Origin: Actinomycetota bacterium
Lineage (GTDB): Bacteria; Actinomycetota; Thermoleophilia; RBG-16-64-13
Reading direction: 5' to 3'
Length of the DNA stretch: 5,716 bases
Assembly: GCA_003157225.1 (NCBI GenBank)
Contig: PMIZ01000279.1
Coordinates: forward strand, 1 to 5,716
Shown: in pieces, positions 1 to 5,053 of the stretch
Layout of the letters: each line of letters starts with the position of its first letter
How positions within the stretch are numbered: the stretch's first letter is position 1
The notes under the pieces: model-generated
Seen by the model: only the letters and a program-made list of their open reading frames with translations
Database searches by the model: none
What the model was told of the DNA's origin: nothing
Program-made: the position numbers and the translations under genes

Positions 1-22
1 CATGGGAGGGACGCCGGCATGA
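1..22 (+). CDS. 3' tail of an upstream gene (possibly livG), partial
   Basis: Reading from base 2, the codons give Met-Gly-Gly-Thr-Pro-Ala and then TGA at 20-22. That stop overlaps the ATG of the next gene (19-21) in an ATGA arrangement typical of translationally coupled operon genes. The ATG at base 2 need not be a start; more likely the frame enters from outside the window. In Liv-type operons the second ATPase gene, livG, often sits directly upstream of livF, so livG is the natural guess. Only seven codons are visible and they carry no family motif, so identity rests on context alone and the frame itself is uncertain. Confidence 0.3.
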
Positions 23-717
23 GTCTGCTTCGCATTGAGAACGCCAGCGTCTACTACGAGGATTTCCAGGCCCTCTACGACATCGATATCAGTATCGAGG
101 AGGGCGAGATCTTCGCCTGCATCGGGGCTAACGGCGCTGGCAAGAGCACCATGCTCAAGACCGTGGCCGGGGTCCTCAGACCACGGCGGGGGCGGCTGCT
201 TTTCGACGGTGAGCCGATCGACCAGATGCCCCCCTACAAGCGGGTGGAATTGGGAATCTCGTCGGTTCCCGAAGGCCGCCGGGTGTTCCCCAGCCTTACC
301 GTCCATGAGAACCTGCTGATAGGCGCGTATCGCAACCGCAAGGGTTCCTGGACGACGGATGCCATCTACGAGCTCTTCCCGTTGCTCAAACCCCTGAGGA
401 AGCGGCAGGCTTCGGGCTTGTCGGGTGGCGAGCAGCAGGCGCTCGCCATCGGCCGCGCGCTGATGGCCAATCCCCGGTTGATACTGATGGACGAGGTGTC
501 TTTGGGCCTCGCGCCGGTGGTCATCAAGCGAATCTATGAGGCTTTTCCGATTCTGCTCGAGAACGGTTGCACCATTCTGGTGGTAGAGCAGGACGTGCAA
601 CACGTACTCACTGTGGCTACTCACGTCGCCTGCTTCCTTGAGGGCAGGATCGCCCTGCAGGGAGTCCCGAGTGAGCTTTCGAGCGAACAGATAACCGCGG
701 CCTACTTCGGGGTGTAG
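19..717 (+). CDS. livF: LivF-type ABC transporter ATP-binding protein (branched-chain amino acid/HAAT family)
   Basis: This 232-residue protein is the cytoplasmic ATPase that, with a LivG partner, powers a Liv-type (hydrophobic amino acid transporter) importer. Length is normal for LivF. Visible motifs in order: Walker A GANGAGKST at 36-44; the LivF-type Q-loop replacement VPEGRRVFP at 83-91; signature LSGGEQQ at 134-140; Walker B LILMDE at 154-159 with catalytic Glu159; D-loop region SLGLAP at 161-166; and VVEQD at 188-192, where Gln191 sits in the H-loop position, as in LivF rather than LivG. Val160 replaces the proline of the commoner DEPSLGLAP string. The ATG at 19 is preceded by GGGAGGG at 4-10, eight bases upstream, and overlaps the preceding stop. 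The livH start follows the stop after two bases. The family call is firm; the transported substrate is not determined by this subunit. Confidence 0.93.
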   Translation: MSLLRIENASVYYEDFQALYDIDISIEEGEIFACIGANGAGKSTMLKTVAGVLRPRRGRLLFDGEPIDQMPPYKRVELGISSVPEGRRVFPSLTVHENLLIGAYRNRKGSWTTDAIYELFPLLKPLRKRQASGLSGGEQQALAIGRALMANPRLILMDEVSLGLAPVVIKRIYEAFPILLENGCTILVVEQDVQHVLTVATHVACFLEGRIALQGVPSELSSEQITAAYFGV

Positions 718-719
718 TC

Positions 720-1601
720 ATGGCTTCTTGGCTCAACACGATCATCCAAGGAATCCTCCTGGGGGGCCTCTACGCCCTGTTCGCCGTAGGCCTCTCGCTG
801 GTGTTCGGCACCATGCGTCTGGTCAACCTGGCGCATGGCGACCTGTCCGTGCTCGCCGCCTATGTCGCCCTCATACTCGTGGGTACCGGCACGGCCCGGT
901 TCAACCCGCTGTACTCGATCCCCATGGTCATGGTGATCATGTTCGTGATCGGATACGCGCTCCAGCGCGGTCTGCTCAACTTCATCGTACAAAAGGGCGA
1001 CGTCCAGGGCGTTATCGTCACCTTCGGTCTCTCCATTGTGATCATGAACGCCCTTCAGCAAGCATTCACCGCCAACTCCCGGGGCCTCGACGCCGGCAAG
1101 GTGGAGAACGTGAGCATCACCATCAGCAAAGGGCTGGCCATAGGCTGGCTGCCCCTCATGATCTTCCTGATGGCCTTGGTGGTGATCAGCGCCTTACAGC
1201 TCTACATGGGCCGCACCAAGATGGGCCGGGCGTTCCGTGCGGTCTCCGACGACCAGGAAGCGGCTCGCTTGATGGGTATCAACACGAAGCACCTCTGGGC
1301 TGTCGCCATGGGCGTGGCGCTGCTCATCCTGAGCATCGGCGGGGTGATGCTTGGCATTCGCACCACGTTCAATCCGCTACTGGGCAGCGACCGCCTCATC
1401 TTCGCGTTCGAAGCCGTGATCATCGGAGGGATGGGCTCCGCTTGGGGGACTCTTCTCGGCGGCATCATCCTCGGGGTCGCGCAGCTCGTCGGCGCGAAGG
1501 CGTTCGGTGCCCCGTGGCAGATCCTCGCAGGCCACGTGGTCTTTGTGATCATTCTCGCCTTGAGACCTCAAGGCTTGCTTGCGAAGACGGTGACAGCGTG
1601 A
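720..1601 (+). CDS. livH: LivH-type ABC transporter permease
   Basis: This 293-residue, strongly hydrophobic inner-membrane protein is one of the two channel subunits of a Liv-type importer. The N-terminus shows the family pattern: a first membrane segment at about 8-29, then FGTMRLVNLAHGD at 29-41, the diagnostic LivH loop. Several further hydrophobic helices follow. A cytoplasmic loop at about 169-188 (GRAFRAVSDDQEAARLMGIN) corresponds to the ATPase-contacting EAA-like segment of these permeases. Near the C-terminus IIGGMGSAWGTLLGG matches the conserved glycine-rich stretch, and the protein ends in a typical LRPQGL motif. ATG 720 lies two bases after the livF stop with no strong Shine-Dalgarno of its own, so translation is probably coupled. 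Its stop TGA (1599-1601) overlaps the livM GTG start. Length and motifs are ordinary for the family. Confidence 0.93.
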   Translation: MASWLNTIIQGILLGGLYALFAVGLSLVFGTMRLVNLAHGDLSVLAAYVALILVGTGTARFNPLYSIPMVMVIMFVIGYALQRGLLNFIVQKGDVQGVIVTFGLSIVIMNALQQAFTANSRGLDAGKVENVSITISKGLAIGWLPLMIFLMALVVISALQLYMGRTKMGRAFRAVSDDQEAARLMGINTKHLWAVAMGVALLILSIGGVMLGIRTTFNPLLGSDRLIFAFEAVIIGGMGSAWGTLLGGIILGVAQLVGAKAFGAPWQILAGHVVFVIILALRPQGLLAKTVTA

Positions 1602-2680
1602 GCGCGGCTACCAGAACAACCAATGCGGGCGGCCGGAGGTTCACGGTCTGGGTCGCCAATCGGACCAACCTGGTGCTCCTGGCCTTGGGCGTAGTGGTGC
1701 TCGTCCTGCTGGCGGTCTTCCCGGTGTTCGCGCCGTCTGCCTGGGTCCGGAAGCTGGTGGAGTTCTTCGCGTACCTGGCTCTGGCGGAGATGTGGAACCT
1801 GATGCTGGGCTACGCCGGCCTGATCTCGGTCGGACAGCAGGGCTTCATCGGCATCGGCTTCTACACGCTCTGGCTATTCTCCGACGTCATCCACATCAAC
1901 CCGCTCATAAGCGTGGTCTTCGCCGCGATCGGCGGCGTCATCATCGCCCTGCCTGCCGCTGCCCTGGTCTTCAGGCTGCGGGGCGGCTATCTGGCCATCG
2001 GCACCTGGGTTATCGCGGAGATCCTGCGACTCATCGTCGCCAACATCAAACGGACCGGCGGTGGATCAGGGATCACGGTCCAGGCCGCGAGCAAGATGGA
2101 GATGCGGCTCGGTCCGGCTGCCTATATGCCGCGAGTGTACTGGTGGTCTCTGGCCATAGCTGTTATCGCCATCGCCGTCACCTATCTATTGCTGCGGTCG
2201 CGCACAGGTCTTGCCTTGAAGGCCATGCGCGACAACGATCTGGCCGCTGAGAGTAGCGGTGTCAACCTCTGGCGCACCAAGATGTACACGTACATTATCG
2301 CGGGTGCCGGTTGCGCAATGGTGGGCGCCGTCGAGGCGCTGTACTCGCTGCGCGTCCATCCGGCCTCGGCGTTCAACATCACGTGGACTGCCTACCTCAT
2401 CTTCATAACGGTCATCGGTGGTATCGGCACCATCGAGGGTCCCATCATCGGCACTATCATCTTCTATGTGCTACGCGAGGAGACCAGCAAGTATGGCACC
2501 TGGTACTTCATCGCCCTGGGCATCCTCGCGATCGTTGTGACCATCTGGAGTCCTGCGGGGATATATGGATGGGTGGTCAGGAAGACCAACTTCATGTTGT
2601 TCCCGCTTCAGCGGAAACTGCGGTATCTCGATAGCGGTGCTCCTGAGCTCAAGACAGACGGCGAAGAGGCCGTCGCCTAG
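1598..2680 (+). CDS. livM: LivM-type ABC transporter permease (GTG start)
   Basis: This 360-residue membrane protein is the second channel subunit. The reading frame is open far upstream (from 728), but that part only shadows livH. GTG at 1598 forms a GTGA overlap with the livH stop and gives a normal LivM length. A charged 24-residue N-terminus precedes the first membrane helix. Family landmarks: GYAGLISVGQQGF near residues 70-82; RLRGGYLAI at 126-134 (commonly RLRGxYFAI); the ATPase-contact loop AMRDNDLAAESSGVN from 209; and GGIGTIEGPIIGT at 274-286. The last 35 or so residues form a hydrophilic, charged tail beyond the final helix. The iclR ATG follows six bases after the stop. Family assignment is firm; the start codon is inferred from overlap and family length. 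Confidence 0.9.
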   Translation: MSAATRTTNAGGRRFTVWVANRTNLVLLALGVVVLVLLAVFPVFAPSAWVRKLVEFFAYLALAEMWNLMLGYAGLISVGQQGFIGIGFYTLWLFSDVIHINPLISVVFAAIGGVIIALPAAALVFRLRGGYLAIGTWVIAEILRLIVANIKRTGGGSGITVQAASKMEMRLGPAAYMPRVYWWSLAIAVIAIAVTYLLLRSRTGLALKAMRDNDLAAESSGVNLWRTKMYTYIIAGAGCAMVGAVEALYSLRVHPASAFNITWTAYLIFITVIGGIGTIEGPIIGTIIFYVLREETSKYGTWYFIALGILAIVVTIWSPAGIYGWVVRKTNFMLFPLQRKLRYLDSGAPELKTDGEEAVA

Positions 2681-2686
2681 GAGCTG

Positions 2687-3457
2687 ATGGGTGCCGATCT
2701 GCATGTGCGTTCGGTGGCCCGGGCCGTGTCCATCATGGAGCAGTTCACGATGGAGCGGCCCGAGCCCAATCTCACTGAGATAAGCGCGGGCATCGGGCTC
2801 AGCAAGAGCACAGCTCATCGCTTGCTGAGCACCCTTGAGGACGCCGGCATGGTGGATTTCAACCGCAAGAGCGGTCGCTACCGTCTCGGGCTCAAGGCCT
2901 TCCGCTTTGGATCTGTCGCGTCGAACAGCATGGATCTGGTCAAGCAGGCGGAGCCACTTCTGCGCGGCATCGCCGAAGAGACCGACCAGACCGCGCTGCT
3001 GCTTGTGGTCGACGGCGGCGAGGCTCTCTGTCTGCGGCGTTTCGAGGGGCACCAGCAGGTGCGGGTCTTGGTTCTCGATGCAGGCAGGCGCGCTCCTTTC
3101 AACTGCGGTGCGGCTCAGCGCGTGCTTCTGGCCTATCTGCCCGAGGAACAGTGGGAAGACGTGATCGCCCATCACACCGTCAGGATGACGCAGTACTCCC
3201 TCACCACGCGCGAAGAGCTGGAGCGTGATCGCAGGGACATTCGAGAGCGGGGCTGTTCGATGGGCTGGGAAGATTCCACCCTGCACGCGTGCACGCTGGG
3301 CGCACCGGTGCGAGGTGCGGATGGCGCCGTCGTGGCCGCGGTGAGCATCCTCGGCATCGTGCAGCAGTTCCCGGCCGAGCGTCTCCCCGCGCTTATCCGG
3401 CGCGTCATGCAACTGGGTGATGACTTATCGTCTAGAATTGGGTATGTGTCCTACTAG
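2687..3457 (+). CDS. IclR-family transcriptional regulator
   Basis: This 256-residue protein has standard IclR architecture: an N-terminal winged helix-turn-helix (about 7-68), with VRSVARAVSIME as first helix and LSKSTAHRLLSTLEDAGMV (38-56) spanning the recognition helix, then a C-terminal effector domain (about 78-250). The latter includes VRVLVLDAGRRAPFNCGAAQRVLLAYLP and the late APVRGADGAVVAAVSI strand region. IclR proteins usually bind small organic acids or aromatic compounds and act on palindromic operators as repressors or activators. Position six bases after livM suggests it is the local regulator of the transporter operon. The ATG at 2687 has only a tight GGAG (2680-2683, three bases away) that overlaps the livM stop, so coupling is likely; GTG 2705 is an alternative but would shorten the first helix. 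The ligand cannot be read from the sequence. Confidence 0.93.
   Translation: MGADLHVRSVARAVSIMEQFTMERPEPNLTEISAGIGLSKSTAHRLLSTLEDAGMVDFNRKSGRYRLGLKAFRFGSVASNSMDLVKQAEPLLRGIAEETDQTALLLVVDGGEALCLRRFEGHQQVRVLVLDAGRRAPFNCGAAQRVLLAYLPEEQWEDVIAHHTVRMTQYSLTTREELERDRRDIRERGCSMGWEDSTLHACTLGAPVRGADGAVVAAVSILGIVQQFPAERLPALIRRVMQLGDDLSSRIGYVSY
3433..3438 (+). promoter_or_regulatory. Possible -10 element (TAGAAT) before the tatA-like gene
   Basis: TAGAAT matches the bacterial -10 consensus at five of six positions and lies about 75 bases upstream of the tatA-like start, inside the last codons of iclR. A transcript from it would start near 3445, directly at the palindrome at 3447-3461. No convincing -35 hexamer sits 16-18 bases upstream. 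An alternative pair, ATGACT at 3420-3425 with TATGTG at 3443-3448, has a better -35 but a poorer -10. This is therefore only a candidate. Confidence 0.25.
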
Positions 3458-3461
3458 GACA
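3447..3461. promoter_or_regulatory. Perfect 15-bp palindrome, candidate operator
   Basis: TGTCCTACTAGGACA is a perfect inverted repeat with 7-base arms around a single central C. It covers the iclR stop codon (TAG at 3455-3457) and lies 49 bases before the preferred tatA-like start. Its size, single-base centre and TG...CA ends resemble the E. coli IclR operator consensus (TGGAAATNATTTCCA), though the inner bases differ. It overlaps the start point expected from the TAGAAT box at 3433, where a repressor would work. The binder could be the IclR protein encoded just upstream or the GntR-type regulator encoded downstream. There is no T-tract after it and the arms are short, so it is not a good terminator. 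Confidence 0.4.
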
Positions 3462-3493
3462 AGCAATGATTTCGCTCGTCCGCTGGGACGTTC

Positions 3494-3504
3494 GGAGGAA
3501 GGAG
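3494..3504 (+). promoter_or_regulatory. Strong ribosome binding site deciding the tatA-like start
   Basis: GGAGGAAGGAG ends six bases before ATG 3511, an ideal Shine-Dalgarno placement. It argues for 3511 as the true start over the in-frame ATG at 3466, which has only a modest AGGA (3456-3459) six bases upstream. Confidence 0.7.
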
Positions 3505-3510
3505 CAGTTC

Positions 3511-3831
3511 ATGCCGAGTTGGATCGGCCCATGGGAAATCGCGATCGTACTGGTCCTGGCGCTGGTCATCTTCGGCCCCCGCAAGCTCCCCGAGCTTGGT
3601 TCCTCGCTCGGCAAGTCCATCAGGGGCTTCCGGAAGGGGCTCAAAGAGGGTCAGGACGAGGTGAAGTCGACGGTCGCCGAGGTTCGCCAGGCGACAGGCC
3701 TGGACGAAGTCAAATCGGCAGTCGCTGAGGTGCGGCAGGCTGTGGACATGAAGGACATGAAGGATGCCCTGTCACTGAAGTCCGACGTCGCGGACTCGGT
3801 GAGTGCCGCGGACACGCCCAAGTCCGAGTAA
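3511..3831 (+). CDS. tatA: TatA/E-family twin-arginine translocase subunit with a repeated tail
   Basis: This 106-residue protein belongs to the TatA/TatE family, small membrane proteins that oligomerise to let folded proteins with twin-arginine signals cross the cytoplasmic membrane. It has the classic layout: a short N-terminus, one membrane helix (about 5-21), the FGPRKLPELG hinge at 21-30, then a basic amphipathic helix (about 31-47). The tail carries two 16-residue repeats (49-64 and 65-80) and ends in a polar stretch. The start at 3511 is preferred because of its strong Shine-Dalgarno and because the 15-residue extension from ATG 3466 would put several charged residues before the helix, which is unusual for TatA. 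A TatB role is possible, but the hinge sequence is TatA-like. No tatC is present in the window. The regulator gene follows after 17 bases, so the two are probably co-transcribed. Confidence 0.87.
   Translation: MPSWIGPWEIAIVLVLALVIFGPRKLPELGSSLGKSIRGFRKGLKEGQDEVKSTVAEVRQATGLDEVKSAVAEVRQAVDMKDMKDALSLKSDVADSVSAADTPKSE
3655..3750 (+). repeat. Tandem 48-base (16-codon) repeat in the tatA-like tail
   Basis: Two back-to-back units encode DEVKSTVAEVRQATGL (3655-3702) and DEVKSAVAEVRQAVDM (3703-3750). Twelve of 16 residues are identical, the first 13 with only a Thr/Ala change. Of the 12 identical residues, seven use different synonymous codons in the two copies. The duplication is therefore not recent, or the protein sequence has been held while the DNA drifted. 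Valines at 51, 55, 58 and at 67, 71, 74, 78 form a hydrophobic stripe consistent with an amphipathic or coiled-coil helix. A shorter echo, MKDMKD, follows at residues 80-85. Confidence 0.85.
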
Positions 3832-3848
3832 CTCTCCCTCAGGCCTAC

Positions 3849-4994
3849 ATGCCAATCGCGATGGGGGCGGGAGAGAGTTTCGTCTATCTCGAGATCGCGG
3901 AGGCGATGCGGCGTCTGATCGTGTCCGGCGAGCTTCCCGCCGGAGAACGCCTACCCTCGGTGCGCGCGATGAGCGAGCGCTGGCGATGCACGCCCAACAC
4001 CGTGAGCCGAGCCTACTCTCTGCTGGCCAGCGAGGGCCTTATCTCCGCCCATCGCGGGGGAGGCACGCGAGTGGCCTGGCCGGCCGGCCACCAGGGGGAG
4101 ACTGCTTCGCCCGAGTGGCAGTGGGCCAGCCTGGTGAACCGGGCCGAGAGCTACCTTCTGGATGCTCTGAACCAAGGCCATACCGCGGCTCACGCCGAGG
4201 CGGCGCTTGCGGCTGCCATAGCTCGCTGGCAGGAACTTCGCCGCCGCCCCGCGCCGGCCCGCGCAGGCGTCTCGGGGGAAGTGGTAGGTAGCCAGGCACG
4301 ATTCTCGGGAAGTCACGACCTCTCCGTGGAGTTGCTGGCGCGATTCCTCAGCGAGCGGGAGCCGGCGGTGACCATGTCTACTGACTTCGTTGGGAGTCTG
4401 GGCGGGCTCATGGCGCTCACGCGCGGCGAGGCGGACATCGCCGGTTCGCATCTATGGGACGAGCAGACCGGAACGTACAATGTGGCCTTCGTACAAAGGG
4501 TGCTTCCCAACCGGACCACCGTGCTGCTCAATCTCGCGCACCGCATCCAGGGCCTCATCGTGCCCCACGGCAACCCGCAGGGATTGGCCTCCGTCTCCGA
4601 TCTCGGCAAGCCGGGGGTGGTGTTCGTCAATCGCCAGCCCGGTTCCGGGACGCGGGTCTGGCTGGATACCCGCCTCAAGGCAGCCGGTCTGTCCCCCGAC
4701 CGGGTAGCCGGCTACGATCGCGAAGAGTCGACCCACATGGGCGTCGCTCGGGCGGTATCCGAGGGAGAGGCCACGGCAGGCCTGGGCATAGCGCCGGCCG
4801 CGACCGCATACGATCTGGGTTTTGTGCCGCTGGGCAAGGAACGGTACGACCTCGTGGTACCGTTCGAGATATGGGAGTCTCCCACCATCCGGGCGCTCCG
4901 GTCGGTCGTCTGCTCGGGTACCTTCCAGGAAGCGGTCAAGGCGCTGGGGGGGTACGACATCTCCGATACCGGCACGGAGATCATCCTTTCCTGA
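3849..4994 (+). CDS. GntR-type regulator fused to a PBP-like (molybdate-binding type) sensor domain
   Basis: This 381-residue protein lacks a signal peptide or membrane segment, so it should act in the cytoplasm as a one-component sensor. Residues about 11-75 form a GntR winged helix resembling the YtrA group: GELPAGERLPSVRAMSERW, then TPNTVSRAYSLLASEGLI. A helical linker follows (about 89-132). Residues about 150-370 match, from memory, the PBP-like domain of PF12727/COG1910: SGSHDLSVELLARFL from 153, DFVGSLGGLMAL, GEADIAGSHL, VNRQPGSGTR at 260-269, and TAGLGIAPAATAYDLGF. Proteins of this domain are annotated as molybdate or tungstate binding; the exact ligand here is an inference. Start ATG 3849 has only a weak AGG (3841-3843); ATG 3861 is a close alternative. 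It lies 17 bases after the tatA-like gene and 59 bases before glnA. Confidence 0.88.
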   Translation: MPIAMGAGESFVYLEIAEAMRRLIVSGELPAGERLPSVRAMSERWRCTPNTVSRAYSLLASEGLISAHRGGGTRVAWPAGHQGETASPEWQWASLVNRAESYLLDALNQGHTAAHAEAALAAAIARWQELRRRPAPARAGVSGEVVGSQARFSGSHDLSVELLARFLSEREPAVTMSTDFVGSLGGLMALTRGEADIAGSHLWDEQTGTYNVAFVQRVLPNRTTVLLNLAHRIQGLIVPHGNPQGLASVSDLGKPGVVFVNRQPGSGTRVWLDTRLKAAGLSPDRVAGYDREESTHMGVARAVSEGEATAGLGIAPAATAYDLGFVPLGKERYDLVVPFEIWESPTIRALRSVVCSGTFQEAVKALGGYDISDTGTEIILS

Positions 4995-5053
4995 GGCTGA
5001 GCTTGACGCGGTGTTAGTCTTAGCAGGACGTCGTATCGCAAGGAGGGAGCAAC
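4995..5053 (+). promoter_or_regulatory. Gap before glnA: leader, no terminator seen
   Basis: The 59 bases between the regulator stop and glnA contain no hairpin followed by a T-tract, so read-through is plausible. A -35-like TTGACG lies at 5003-5008, but no acceptable -10 sits 16-18 bases downstream. TGTTAGTCTTAGCA (5012-5025) is an imperfect inverted repeat with arms TGTTA and TAGCA. It does not match the TnrA/GlnR consensus that I know (TGTNAN7TNACA). No promoter or operator can be called with confidence. Confidence 0.25.
5040..5046 (+). promoter_or_regulatory. Ribosome binding site deciding the glnA GTG start
   Basis: AAGGAGG, a near-complete anti-Shine-Dalgarno match, ends seven bases before GTG 5054. 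There is no ATG in frame nearby, and starting at this GTG gives the N-terminus expected for type I glutamine synthetases. Confidence 0.8.

Noticed and set aside
702..1061. An antisense frame with a His/Asp-rich string that looks like a metal-binding protein.
   Set aside because: The His/Asp pattern is the reverse complement of Met/Ile/Val codons (ATG, ATC, GTG) in livH membrane helices, so it is not independent evidence of a gene.
728..1597. A long open frame running across livH and continuing into livM, as if LivM had a 290-residue N-terminal extension.
   Set aside because: The extension is rich in Arg, His and Pro with no membrane helices, and lies out of frame with a complete livH. It is a high-GC shadow frame. 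The GTG at 1598 gives a normal LivM.
2471..3412. A 313-codon antisense open frame across the livM end and iclR.
   Set aside because: Its translation has low-complexity His/Arg/Asp-rich composition and no recognisable domain, and it lies opposite well-supported genes. It is a codon-bias shadow.
3447..3475. The palindrome after iclR considered as an intrinsic terminator.
   Set aside because: The arms are only seven bases with a one-base centre, which cannot form a stable RNA hairpin loop, and no run of T follows.
4077..4090. A perfect 14-bp palindrome TGGCCGGCCGGCCA, with a possible hairpin from 4071-4091.
   Set aside because: It lies inside the regulator coding sequence at the linker after the winged helix and is made of ordinary GC-rich codons. 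There is no T-tract and no position suited to an operator, so chance in GC-rich DNA is the simplest explanation.
4971..4994. A GGCACG string upstream of glnA, suggestive of a sigma-54 promoter.
   Set aside because: The required GC/TTGC element is absent at the fixed spacing, so the -24/-12 pattern is not met.
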